DNA of 64,000 nt from Glycomyces niveus (GTDB taxonomy: Bacteria > Actinomycetota > Actinomycetes > Mycobacteriales > Micromonosporaceae): contig NZ_JAGFNP010000004.1 of assembly GCF_017592475.1 (NCBI RefSeq), forward strand, positions 248,001 to 312,000, written 5' to 3'. Below are positions 19,841-28,047 of the stretch, piece after piece. The position numbers and the translations under genes were made by a program. Positions within the stretch are counted from its first letter, which is position 1. The number at the start of each line of letters is the position of its first letter. Below the pieces are notes generated by a model. It was not told the DNA's origin and made no database searches. It saw only the letters and a program-made list of their open reading frames with translations.

Positions 19841-20000
19841 CGCGGTGGTCCTCTCGACAGATCCGGTTCCCATCGAACCGTCTCACCACCTATGACCGAC
19901 CGTACGCCCGGAATTCATCGGTGGTGCTGAGTCGAGAAGGTCAAGCAGGCATGGCCGCACCCGCCTGCCCCAGATTGCGGACGACCTGAGCCGGGTGTGC

Positions 20001-20029
20001 TGGGCGGGGCCGCTGCGCGGCCCCGCCCA
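20001..20029 (-). terminator. GC-rich hairpin after the small secreted protein gene
   Basis: A 13-bp perfect stem (GGGCGGGGCCGC / GCGGCCCCGCCC plus a flanking T-A pair) with a 3-nt loop, 7 nt past the stop of the gene at 20036. It is very stable and without a T-tract, as usual for high-GC actinomycetes. Confidence 0.65.
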
Positions 20030-20035
20030 CCGTGA

Positions 20036-20449
20036 CTAGACCGTCGTGGTCTGGGTCGAGCCGGACCACCACTGGCCGTCGGCGTGGTACACGACGTACC
20101 AGGCGATCCGGTGGCCCTCCGGGAAGTCCTTGTTGCACACCGTCCACCCGGCCGATGGGGCGAAGTTGTTGGTGCAGTAGCCCTCGCGGTCGCCGTCGAG
20201 GTCCCACCAGGTGATCTTCACGACGTAGTTGGCCGAGCCGTTGTTCTTGAGCCAGATGTAGTCGCCGTACGGCTGGACGCAGCCGGACACATAGCGGTTC
20301 TCGACGCACTCCCTGGAGCTGTCTTCGTACCAGGTGACGTTGGTCGTCCAGTCCTGCTCGTACGCGGCGAGCGCCGGCGTGGCGAGCCCTAGGACGGCGA
20401 AGAGGGGGATGGCGAGTGCGACGAGGAGCGCCGCGAAGCGGTTGCGCAT
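20036..20449 (-). CDS. Small secreted protein of unknown function
   Basis: 137 residues from ATG 20449. A clear Sec signal peptide (MRNRFAALLVALAIPLFAVL, ending TPALA^AYEQDW) leaves a mature chain of about 108 residues. The mature part has four Cys (REC, SGC, YC, VC), enough for two disulphides. It is rich in Trp/Tyr and Asn (NVTWYEDSSREC, YGDYIWLKNNGSANYVVKITWWD), suggesting a beta-sandwich. I do not recognise the family; similar short exported proteins are common in Streptomyces and relatives. Own terminator downstream. Confidence 0.8.
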   Translation of the reverse strand: MRNRFAALLVALAIPLFAVLGLATPALAAYEQDWTTNVTWYEDSSRECVENRYVSGCVQPYGDYIWLKNNGSANYVVKITWWDLDGDREGYCTNNFAPSAGWTVCNKDFPEGHRIAWYVVYHADGQWWSGSTQTTTV

Positions 20450-20685
20450 GGAGGATGCCTTTCTGATGGTCGTGCCGCGATCCAAGTCGGGCGAAGGCGG
20501 CGAACGCGTTCGGCCCCAATGGATTTGGACCGAGCGCTCAACCAAATACGCAGCGGCCCGGGCCTAGGGTTGCCTGCAATGCCGGATTTTCCCGGACACG
20601 CCCGCGACTCGCGTATGTCGACGACCGTGGTCGCGCCGCGCTCGCGCTCCTTACGCGGCCGTCTCACCACCACAGATCCGCTGCG

Positions 20686-21186
20686 CTAGCGCGCCTCAGG
20701 GTAGAACGCGATGATCGCGGTGTCCCCGGAGACCGACATGAGGGTGTATGCGAGCAGCTCGGTCCCATCGGCCCCGCCCGAGGCGCCGCCGCCCCCGACG
20801 CCGAAGGACGTGCTGCTCATGCCGTCTCTGAGGACCAACGTGACGCCGTCATCGGTGATCGCGGTGACCTGCACGGTGCCGACGTCGAACTTGTCGTCGA
20901 ACCCGATGCCCGTCCCGGCCTCCACGACCACTTCACAAGTGCCGTCGAAGCAGGCGTCGAGGTCGGTGCCATCGGCCGCTTCAAGCGGGGTGTCGTCGAT
21001 CGGTCGGGCCTCCTCGGTCGGCGAAAGCTCCTCAGTCGGCGAGGGCTCCTCCGTGGGGCTGGGCGCTTCGGTGGTCGCGACCGGTTCGGAGGTCGAAGCC
21101 TCCTCAGCGGGTTCGCCGCTGCCGCAGCCGGTCACAGCCAGGACGGCGACGACTGCGGCGGGAAGGGCGATCAAGTTGCGGCTCAT
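20686..21186 (-). CDS. Putative lipoprotein
   Basis: 166 residues from ATG 21186 with GAGGAG 5 nt upstream. The N-terminus MSRNLIALPAAVVAVLAVTGCGSG ends in a lipobox (VTGC), so the chain should be lipid-anchored outside the membrane. A Thr/Glu/Pro repeat linker (SPTEE repeated four times) leads to a small C-terminal domain (CFDGTCEVVVEAGTGIGFDDKF ... LVLRDGMSSTSFGVGGGGASG) with one Cys pair. The same C-terminal pattern occurs in many actinobacterial lipoproteins of unknown role. Confidence 0.85.
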   Translation of the reverse strand: MSRNLIALPAAVVAVLAVTGCGSGEPAEEASTSEPVATTEAPSPTEEPSPTEELSPTEEARPIDDTPLEAADGTDLDACFDGTCEVVVEAGTGIGFDDKFDVGTVQVTAITDDGVTLVLRDGMSSTSFGVGGGGASGGADGTELLAYTLMSVSGDTAIIAFYPEAR

Positions 21187-21427
21187 CAGAACTCCTCGGG
21201 CTGAACGGCACGGTGCCGGTGCCGTCTTTGTAGCCCGGCGGGCCCGGGAGGGGTCCCGGCCCACGCGGAACGGCCTGACGAGCGCGTTCTGGATCGGCCG
21301 CTCCTCGAGCCCTGATCCTGCATTCCAGTCTGCCGCAGCGCTTCTGGTGCGCGAGCCAGTACTCAAATGCGAGCATCAGTCACTTACTCTCGGTTGAGCG
21401 AACACGAAGGGGACGGAGGCGAATCCC

Positions 21428-21796
21428 ATGCCGGACATCGAGGACGCGCGGCGGCAGCTGGACGAGTGGCGGGACCGGATGGTGGCCCACGCCGAAAACC
21501 TGCAGGCGGCCAACACCGAGCTCGCAGCGGTCGAGGCCACGTATACCGATCCGAACGGGGTCGTCACCGTCATCGTCGACTCCTCGGGGAACCTCAAAGA
21601 CCTCACCCTCTCCACTCGGGTGCAGCGCCAAGCCCCAGACGTCACCGCCCGCCAGATCAAGGAAGCCCTCACAGCCGCGAAGGCCCTGGCCGCACAGAAG
21701 ACCCAGGAAGTCGCCTCGCGCCACTTCGGGGCCGACTCGCCGACCACGAGAGCTCTCGTCGAGAACGCCGGTTCCGGCCGCTCCGAGGAGAACTGA
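21428..21796 (+). CDS. YbaB/EbfC-like protein of type VII toxin module
   Basis: 122 residues behind GGAGG. A coiled-coil start (EDARRQLDEWRDRMVAHAENLQAANTEL) is followed by the YbaB beta-hairpin (GVVTVIVDSSGNLKDLTL) and a helix. In actinobacteria such YbaB-like proteins commonly precede WXG100/EspC genes in polymorphic-toxin loci; chaperone or nucleoid roles have been proposed. It is the first gene of a tight operon: 1 nt separates its stop from the next start. No DNA-binding role can be claimed from sequence. Confidence 0.8.
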   Translation: MPDIEDARRQLDEWRDRMVAHAENLQAANTELAAVEATYTDPNGVVTVIVDSSGNLKDLTLSTRVQRQAPDVTARQIKEALTAAKALAAQKTQEVASRHFGADSPTTRALVENAGSGRSEEN

Positions 21797-21797
21797 G

Positions 21798-22115
21798 ATG
21801 GGTGAAGGGTTCCAGGTCGACCCCGACCAGCTGCGCCAACTGGCCGCCCGCTTCTCTGGTTTCACCTCCGAATTCGATTCGATCCTGTCGGCCTCCCAGG
21901 CGATCTCCCAAGACGACGAGGCATACGGGCTGCTGTGCGAGTGGATCCCAGCCATTCTGGAAGACCGCCACCAGGCTTTCGACGAGATGGTCCGTTACGG
22001 GCAGGAGAACATGGAGCTCCTGTCCGGAGCGATCACGGGAACCGCCAACAGCTACGAGAGTGCCGACGACGACGCGGCACTGGACTTCGAAGCACTCGGG
22101 GAGAGCCTGGAATGA
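21798..22115 (+). CDS. EspC/WXG100-like type VII secretion target
   Basis: 105 residues, all-helical hairpin. FQVDPDQLRQLAARFSGFTSEFDSIL is the opening of the ESX-1 EspC/DUF2580-type family, whose members start with a Val-x-Pro-x-x-Leu motif before the first helix. NSYESADDDAALDF is the YxxxD/E-type C-terminal secretion signal. No central WxG is present, as in EspC. Its ATGA overlap with the next gene indicates co-translation and probable heterodimer formation with the carrier. Confidence 0.72.
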   Translation: MGEGFQVDPDQLRQLAARFSGFTSEFDSILSASQAISQDDEAYGLLCEWIPAILEDRHQAFDEMVRYGQENMELLSGAITGTANSYESADDDAALDFEALGESLE

Positions 22116-22801
22116 GCGATCTCGTCGCCTCCCCGGCACCCGACCCGACACAGCCCTTCAAAGGCATCTCCGCCATGGAGACCGGCTACGACCTCGCCCA
22201 ACAGTTCTCCGAAGGCAACTGGGTCCAGGGCAGCCTCTCCATCGTCGGCGCCGGTCTCGAAGTGGCGGGAGCCGCCCTCGACCCGGTCGGCTATCTCTTC
22301 TCCACCGCGGCGTCGTTCCTGATCGAGCATTTCGAACCCCTCACGGAAGTGCTCGACAAGCTCACCGGCAAACCGGATCTCGTCGCCGCGCACGCGCAGA
22401 CCTGGTCGAACATGGCAGAGCGGTTCAACACGCTCGCAACCGAGCTCGACGGGTTCGCACGCGAGCTCTCGAGCGAGTGGGTCGGCGATGCGAAGGACGG
22501 CTACCTCACGACCATGGACGCGAACGTCGCCGGGACCGCCGCGCTGGCCGGAGCCGCTGCGGCGATGGCCGCGGCGACGCAAGGGGCGGGGACTCTCGTT
22601 GCGGTCACCCGGGAACTCGTGCGGGACATGATCGCCGAAGCCGTCGGGCAGGCCATCAGCATCCTCATCGAGCTCGTGTTCCCGCCGCTGGTCCTCGCGA
22701 AGATCCCCGCGCTCATCCTGAAGTGGACGGGCCGGATCCACGGGGTGATCACCGACCTCTTCGACTCGCTGATGGCGCTCAAAGCGCTCCTGGGGGTCTG
22801 A
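22112..22801 (+). CDS. WXG-motif carrier protein of type VII toxin module
   Basis: 229 residues. After a short Pro-rich head come glycine-rich helices (GSLSIVGAGLEVAGAALDPVGYLF), a WXG100-type hairpin with W-V-G in ELSSEWVGDAKDGY, and a long hydrophobic helix pair (VGQAISILIELVFPPLVLAKIPALIL). This is the usual N-terminal half of actinobacterial polymorphic toxins, where it is normally fused to a C-terminal toxin domain. Here it ends after the membrane helices and the nuclease follows as a separate gene 5 nt later. It probably delivers or docks the nuclease. Confidence 0.75.
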   Translation: MSDLVASPAPDPTQPFKGISAMETGYDLAQQFSEGNWVQGSLSIVGAGLEVAGAALDPVGYLFSTAASFLIEHFEPLTEVLDKLTGKPDLVAAHAQTWSNMAERFNTLATELDGFARELSSEWVGDAKDGYLTTMDANVAGTAALAGAAAAMAAATQGAGTLVAVTRELVRDMIAEAVGQAISILIELVFPPLVLAKIPALILKWTGRIHGVITDLFDSLMALKALLGV

Positions 22802-22806
22802 TCCAC

Positions 22807-23562
22807 ATGCGACGCTTCATACGACAGACCCTCGGGCTTCTCGTGCTCTCGGCCGCCCTGCTCGTCCGCCACTCCAACTCCGGCTCCAACCCCAGCAACC
22901 CGAATCAGGGCGACTTCCAGGTCGTCGACCCGACCGCCACCGGCGGACAGCGCACCGTCACCGGCATCCTCGAATACTCCGGCGGGCAGTTCCACGCCGG
23001 CCGGGTGCGGGAGGTGCGCACCGGCAGCACCACACCACGCGACCGCAAGACCAACGACAACGACAACGACTGGTCGCAGCAGGACCCGAAACACCAGCCC
23101 CAGTACGGCGACCTCGACAAGCACGGGCGCGCCACCGGCATGAGCATCACCATGAACTGGCAAGTGCGCGAAGACATGCGGCAGGAAACCGACCCGACCA
23201 GGGCCAAGGACATCCCTCCCGGGATGGTCGGCAAGATGAACAAGGGCCACCTCCTCGGCGCGCAGTTCGGCGGCTCGAACTTCGACGCGCGGAACTTCAC
23301 ACCCCTCTACCGGCCGGTGAACTCGCCGACCATGCTCGGTGTCGAAAACCAGGTCCGGGACTACATGAAGGCCAACCCGAACGAAGACGTCACGTACTCC
23401 GTCACGCCGAACTACCCGCCGGACAACGCAGACGGCACCCCGAACTACATCCCGGAGAGCGTCACCATCACCCTGACCGACTCCAACGGGAATCCGATCC
23501 AACTGGAGCACCCCAAGGGTAATAAGGTCGACGTCGTGACCATCGACAACAAGAAACCCTAG
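22807..23562 (+). CDS. DNA/RNA non-specific endonuclease-type toxin
   Basis: 251 residues. The C-terminal half matches the Endonuclease_NS_2 family: NKGHLLGAQFGGSNFDARNFTPLYRPVNSPTM, with His of GHLLG as likely general base and Asn of NFTPL as metal ligand. The N-terminus MRRFIRQTLGLLVLSAALLVRHSNSG looks like a signal anchor, but has neither an AxA site nor a lipobox Cys. An Asn/Pro-rich linker follows. Its position between a WXG carrier and a SUKH immunity gene marks it as an antibacterial or effector nuclease. Being unfused to the carrier is unusual. Confidence 0.82.
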   Translation: MRRFIRQTLGLLVLSAALLVRHSNSGSNPSNPNQGDFQVVDPTATGGQRTVTGILEYSGGQFHAGRVREVRTGSTTPRDRKTNDNDNDWSQQDPKHQPQYGDLDKHGRATGMSITMNWQVREDMRQETDPTRAKDIPPGMVGKMNKGHLLGAQFGGSNFDARNFTPLYRPVNSPTMLGVENQVRDYMKANPNEDVTYSVTPNYPPDNADGTPNYIPESVTITLTDSNGNPIQLEHPKGNKVDVVTIDNKKP

Positions 23563-23573
23563 GAAGGCAGGGC

Positions 23574-24128
23574 ATGACCGACATCGACGACCTCCGCGAC
23601 CTCCTGGGCGCGCCCGCGTACAGCGGCCCTCCCTTCAACTGGGAAGCCGCGAGTGCCGCGATCGGCGCGAACATCCCCGCCGACTTCCGGGCGCTGGTCA
23701 ACGCATTCGGACCGGGTGACATCGGCACCGACGTCGTACTACTGGCACCAGGGCACCCGGACTCCGACTACGACCAGATCGGCGTCCACCGGGAGCGCCG
23801 CGCCGGTCTCGCCGAGATCTGGGAGACCGAGCTCGACGGCCCGCCCGAGTTCATCTCGAAACCGGCCGTGTTCAACGAGCCGGGCGTCGAGCCGGTCCTC
23901 TGGGGTTACTCGACCCTGGGCTACTACATGTACTGGGTCGCGAAACCCGGCCAGGACCCCGCCTCGTGGCGACTCGCACTCGACGTCGCGCGCGACGGCA
24001 GCTGGGAATTCCACTCGGGCCCGGTCACGAGCTTCCTGCTGGGCCTCCTCCGCGGCCAGATCACCTCCAGGCACCTCTACTTCCTTTCGGAGACAGAGCA
24101 GCACACCTTCACTCCCGCACCGGAGTAG
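23574..24128 (+). CDS. SMI1/KNR4 (SUKH) immunity protein
   Basis: 184 residues, AGGAAGG upstream. The N-terminal block (FNWEAASAAIGANIPADFRALVNAFGPGDIGTDVVLLAPG) carries the W...lP.DY/F..L...G.G signature of the SUKH superfamily. Later are LWGYSTLGYYMYWVAKPG and a C-terminal helix (VTSFLLGLLRGQI). SUKH proteins neutralise nuclease toxins encoded immediately upstream, exactly this arrangement. It is cytoplasmic: no signal peptide. Confidence 0.85.
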   Translation: MTDIDDLRDLLGAPAYSGPPFNWEAASAAIGANIPADFRALVNAFGPGDIGTDVVLLAPGHPDSDYDQIGVHRERRAGLAEIWETELDGPPEFISKPAVFNEPGVEPVLWGYSTLGYYMYWVAKPGQDPASWRLALDVARDGSWEFHSGPVTSFLLGLLRGQITSRHLYFLSETEQHTFTPAPE

Positions 24129-24532
24129 CCACCGCCTTCGCCACCGCGAGACGTCGCCCCGATGCGGCGGGGCCTGGGGCTGGTGCCCGCCGCCGCATCG
24201 ATCTAGCCGAACACGACACCGCACCGAGTTTCCGGCTCCACGCCGGAAGCGACATCAGCGGGCTCTGACAGCCCTCACCTGGCCTTACCGACCCTGGACC
24301 GCGTTGCGGCCCAGGGTTTTCTCATGCCCTCGAGCGGACCGCCGCCGGATCTCGGTGTGCCTAAATCGTGACGCATGCAACCGTCCCGGTCCTTCGGGGC
24401 GTACCGATTTCAGGGTCGCCAATGTGGAGCTACCCCAGCGAATCTGTCCATAGTCACCAATTTCATTCCTCTCGGAGACCACCCCCGGTCTCGCGGCCGG
24501 CGCCGCGGGGCCACCCCCAACAAGGAGAGTTC
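24129..24532 (+). other. 404-nt intergenic region before the subtilase
   Basis: Holds the terminator at 24291-24322 and the leader of the protease gene. The leader contains an inverted repeat GAGACC-acccccc-type loop-GGTCTC (24475-24492) followed by a GC-rich stretch just before the ribosome site AAGGAG. I find no convincing -35/-10 pair and no gene. Confidence 0.5.
24291..24322 (+). terminator. Rho-independent terminator of toxin module
   Basis: ACCCTGG (24291-24297) pairs with CCAGGGT (24311-24317) around a 13-nt GC-rich loop, followed by TTTTCT. It lies 163 nt past the immunity gene stop and before the protease leader. Confidence 0.65.
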
Positions 24533-27247
24533 GTGACATTTGCACAGCGGCGTTCACGCCGCATCCTCGCCGCCGCCTTCGCCGGCGCGCTCGTCCCGGC
24601 CGCGGTCGCCTCCGGCGCCGCGGCCCAAACATCCGAGACCGAGATCCTCATCGAGGAGAAGGTCGCCCCCGAACTGCTCGAGCAGATCGACGACAAGGGC
24701 GACGCGGAGCTGTGGCTCCTCTTCGCCGGGTCGCCCGACTACAGCACCGCGCTCGCAGCGGACACCAAGGAGGCCAAGGGAACCGCGGCCGTCGAGGCCG
24801 CCAAGGAGTACGCGGAGCAATCGCAGGCCGACGTGATCGCGGCCCTCGAGAAGTCCGGCGTCGAATACGAGTCCTATTGGGGCGCTTCCACCGTCAAGGT
24901 GGTGGGCGACGCCGACCTGCTCGCCGAACTGGTCGCGTTCGACGAGGTCGAGGCGGTCGTGGCCGCCCCCGACTACTCGATGATCGAGCCGATCGCTCCG
25001 GACGACAAGCCCGAGAACGACTTCCAGACGTGGGACGCGGTCCAGCAGGCCGCCGTCGAATGGGGCGTCGAGGACGTGGGCGCGCCCGATGTCTGGGAGC
25101 AGGGCTTCACCGGCGAGGGCATCGTCGTGGCCAGCATCGACTCCGGCGTGCAGTACGACCACCCGGCGCTCGTGGGCCAGTACCGCGGCAACAACGGCGA
25201 CGGGACCTTCACGCACGACTACAACTTCTACGACATCCAGGACGTCTGCCCGGGCGACGCGCCGTGCGACGACGACGGCCACGGCACCCACACGATGGGC
25301 ACCATGGTCGGCTCCGAAGGGATCGGCGTCGCGCCCGGCGCGGAGTGGATCGCCGTCAACGGCTGCTGCCCCGACATCGAGACGCTGATCCTGGCCGGGC
25401 AGTGGCTCGCCGCGCCCACCGACTCCGAGGGCCGCAACCCCGACCCGCTGAAGGCCCCGCACGTGGTCAACAACTCCTGGGGCTCGACGATCCCGGGCTA
25501 CGACCCGATCTACGCCGAGGTCGTCGACCTGTGGCACGCCTCGGGCATCATCCCGGTCTTCGCCGCGGGCAACAACGGCCCGGCGTGCCTGACCATGAGC
25601 ACCCCCGGGGTGTACGAGAACGTGATCGCCGTGGGCGCTTACGACGAGAACCACGAGATCGCCGAGTTCTCCTCACGCGGCCACGGCCTCAACGGCGTCC
25701 TGAAGCCGGACCTCTCGGCCCCGGGCGTGGCCGTGCGCTCGGCGCTCCCGGGCGACGAGTACGGCCTCGGCGACGGGACCTCGATGGCCGCACCGCACGT
25801 GGTGGGCACGATCGCCCTGCTCATGTCGGCCTCGCCGACGCTCGAAGGCGATTACGAGGCGGTCTACGAGACGCTGACCGGCACGGCCGTCGACACGGCG
25901 GACGACCAGTGCACCGGCGACAAGGAGGCCAACAACGTCTACGGGCACGGCCGCGTCAACGTCGAGGACGCCGTCGACGAAGCCCCCGCGGGCAAGTTCG
26001 GGGCGCTCTCCGGCGCGGTCACGGACCAGGACGGCGAGCCGGTCGCGGGCGCCCGGCTCGTGTTCGAGGGCGCGGTCGTCCGCGAGGCCACGACCGGCGC
26101 CGACGGCGCCTACGAGTTCGCGCGCATCCCGGCCGGGCGCTACCACGTGACGGTCTCGAAGTTCCTCTACGGCACCGTCACCGGCTCCGTGCGCATCAAG
26201 AACAACGGTGAGGCCGTCTTCGACGCCGAGCTCCAGAAGGAGGCGACGCAGGTCGTCGAGGGCACGGTCGTGGACGGCGGCGGGCACGGATGGGCGCTCG
26301 ACGCGTCCGTGTCGACCGCGGGCGACGAGGTCGTCGCCCGCACCGACCCGTACACCGGCGCGTTCAGCATGGAGGTCCCGGCCGAGGGCGACTGGCCGCT
26401 CACCGTCGAGACCGCCTACCCCGGGTACGAAGTGATCCAGGTCGATCCGGCCGAAGCGGGCCTGGTCGAAGTGCCCGTCCTGCCCGGGTGCCTGGCGCCC
26501 GGCTACGGATCCGACGTGCTCGACGAGACCTTCGATTCGCTGGGGCTCCCCGCGGACTGGGAGGTCGTGGACCGCGGCGAGACCACCGGCTGGGTCTTCG
26601 ACGACCCGTTCGGGTACGGCAACATGACGCCGGGCTCGGGCGGCTTCGCGGAGGCGAACTCCGACGCGGCCGACCCGGAGCACCATGTCGACACCGACCT
26701 CGTCACGCCGGTGTTCGACCTGAGCGCCGCCGACGACCCGACCCTGTCGTTCGCGAGCTTCTTCGTGGACGACGGCATCGGCTCCGAAGCGGAGGTGCTC
26801 CTCTCCGTCGACGGCGGCGAGACCTGGGAGCAGGTCTGGTACACCAATGAGGACCTGGAGGCCACGGTCGAAGCGGTCGACCTCGCCGCCTGGGCCGACC
26901 AGACCGCCGTGCAGCTGAAGTTCCACTTCGACGACCACGACACGTGGGCCTACTGGTGGATGGTCGACAACGTCCGCATCGGCTGCGGCGAGCTCGAAGG
27001 CGGCCTCGTGCGCGGCAACGTCACCGACGCCGCCACCGGCGACCCGATCGAAGGCGCGGTGGTCACCGACCCCGCCACCGGCAACGCCGCCGTGACCGGA
27101 GCGGACGGCGCCTACGTCCTCTTCACCGCCGCCGGATCGGCGAACCTGGAAGCGGCCCTTGACGGCTGGACCACAGGCACCGCCGAAGCGGAAGTGGAGG
27201 CCGACGCCGTCATCGGCGCCGATTTCGAACTGGAGGCCGACGCCTGA
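24533..27247 (+). CDS. Secreted subtilisin-like (S8) serine protease with C-terminal beta-domains
   Basis: 904 residues from GTG 24533 (AAGGAGA, 5 nt). Signal peptide MTFAQRRSRRILAAAFAGAL ... GAAA. An I9-like propeptide of about 115 residues is followed by the S8 domain with Asp (VVASIDSGVQYDHPA), His (DDDGHGTHTMGTM), oxyanion Asn (FAAGNNGPAC) and Ser (GDGTSMAAPHVVGTI). Then come two carboxypeptidase regulatory-like modules (GAVTDQDGEPVAGARLVF ... GADGAYEFARIPAGRYHV), an immune-inhibitor-A/MAM-like beta-sandwich (FDSLGLPADWEVVDRGETTG ... WWMVDNVRIGCG), and a last CarboxypepD_reg repeat. The layout resembles bacillopeptidase F-type proteases. It is secreted, probably for protein scavenging. 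Starts further upstream lack a signal peptide. Confidence 0.93.
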   Translation: MTFAQRRSRRILAAAFAGALVPAAVASGAAAQTSETEILIEEKVAPELLEQIDDKGDAELWLLFAGSPDYSTALAADTKEAKGTAAVEAAKEYAEQSQADVIAALEKSGVEYESYWGASTVKVVGDADLLAELVAFDEVEAVVAAPDYSMIEPIAPDDKPENDFQTWDAVQQAAVEWGVEDVGAPDVWEQGFTGEGIVVASIDSGVQYDHPALVGQYRGNNGDGTFTHDYNFYDIQDVCPGDAPCDDDGHGTHTMGTMVGSEGIGVAPGAEWIAVNGCCPDIETLILAGQWLAAPTDSEGRNPDPLKAPHVVNNSWGSTIPGYDPIYAEVVDLWHASGIIPVFAAGNNGPACLTMSTPGVYENVIAVGAYDENHEIAEFSSRGHGLNGVLKPDLSAPGVAVRSALPGDEYGLGDGTSMAAPHVVGTIALLMSASPTLEGDYEAVYETLTGTAVDTADDQCTGDKEANNVYGHGRVNVEDAVDEAPAGKFGALSGAVTDQDGEPVAGARLVFEGAVVREATTGADGAYEFARIPAGRYHVTVSKFLYGTVTGSVRIKNNGEAVFDAELQKEATQVVEGTVVDGGGHGWALDASVSTAGDEVVARTDPYTGAFSMEVPAEGDWPLTVETAYPGYEVIQVDPAEAGLVEVPVLPGCLAPGYGSDVLDETFDSLGLPADWEVVDRGETTGWVFDDPFGYGNMTPGSGGFAEANSDAADPEHHVDTDLVTPVFDLSAADDPTLSFASFFVDDGIGSEAEVLLSVDGGETWEQVWYTNEDLEATVEAVDLAAWADQTAVQLKFHFDDHDTWAYWWMVDNVRIGCGELEGGLVRGNVTDAATGDPIEGAVVTDPATGNAAVTGADGAYVLFTAAGSANLEAALDGWTTGTAEAEVEADAVIGADFELEADA

Positions 27248-27263
27248 CCTGAATGACGGGCAT

Positions 27264-27297
27264 GGGGCTCGCGCCGCACCGCGGCGCGGGCCCCTTT
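27264..27297. terminator. Bidirectional terminator between subtilase and lipoprotein genes
   Basis: 14-bp stem (GGGGCTCGCGCCGC / GCGGCGCGGGCCCC with one G-T pair), 3-nt loop, TTT after it on the plus strand. It sits between convergent stops at 27247 and 27297. Confidence 0.7.
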
Positions 27298-27872
27298 CAG
27301 TAGGTCCAGTGGAGGAGGTCCGAACCTTCAGGAGAGGGGATCTCAAGCTGGAAGGTGCCTGAGTCGGCGACGTTCGGCGGGGCTTCGAACGCGATGTGCC
27401 CCGCTATGGACTCTCCTTCGGGAACAGTGCCATCGAGCATGGTGCCGACCGGCTGGATGGAGGTCTGGTACTCGATGCCGTCGGAGTCGATCAGGGCCGG
27501 TGCCAGCGCCGGCTCGGCCCAAAAGCCGAACATGAACGTCATCTCGCCCTTGACGACCTCGACGCCGACGGTGAACACCACGAAATCGGACCTGCCCTCG
27601 GTGACGGCTTCGACCTCGGTCACCGCGAAGTTGAACTCCAAGTCCGCTCCCCCACCCGCATCGGAGTACGAAATGCCGAGGGCTGAGTCCATCCCGACCG
27701 GCAACACGGAGGCAGGCTCGGGGGGCGCCGTGCTCTCGGCCTCGGTGGCCTCGGTGGCCTCAGCGGACGCCGAGAGAGAGGCCGAAGGCTCCGAAGGCGT
27801 TTCCGCACCCTTGGAGCCGCATGCCGCGAGCAGCAATGCGACCAGCGGGATCGACAGGACGTGGTATCGCAT
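27297..27872 (-). CDS. Putative lipoprotein, DUF4352-like
   Basis: 191 residues from ATG 27872 (AGAGGGG upstream). MRYHVLSIPLVALLLAACGSKG is a lipoprotein signal with lipobox LAAC. A Ser/Thr/Glu linker (SASLSASAEATEATEAEST) precedes a beta-sandwich: LEFNFAVTEVEAVTEGRSDFVVFTVGVEVVKGEMTF, then GTVPEGESIAGHIAFEAPP. This order (extracellular beta-domain ending in an EG..GxIxFExP strand) is that of DUF4352/telomeric repeat-binding factor-like lipoproteins. Role unknown; anchored outside the membrane. Confidence 0.8.
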   Translation of the reverse strand: MRYHVLSIPLVALLLAACGSKGAETPSEPSASLSASAEATEATEAESTAPPEPASVLPVGMDSALGISYSDAGGGADLEFNFAVTEVEAVTEGRSDFVVFTVGVEVVKGEMTFMFGFWAEPALAPALIDSDGIEYQTSIQPVGTMLDGTVPEGESIAGHIAFEAPPNVADSGTFQLEIPSPEGSDLLHWTY

Positions 27873-28047
27873 GGCGGCCCCTCTTTGGCCTCGGTTCGGC
27901 GGAAGACGGGAATCGTAGATCGCCCGAGTCGGGACCGGTCCCGATGCGACCGGGTGCATGAGACCGCTGAGGCGCGTCGTCAGTCGGTCTTGACGCCAAC
28001 GGTGGGGGTCATGCTCGAGCGGTACTCCAAGCCGCTGCGCTGAGCGG

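Noticed and set aside
24475..24530. Riboswitch upstream of the subtilase
   Set aside because: The leader has a GAGACC/GGTCTC hairpin, but I could not match conserved core elements of the c-di-AMP or other riboswitch classes.
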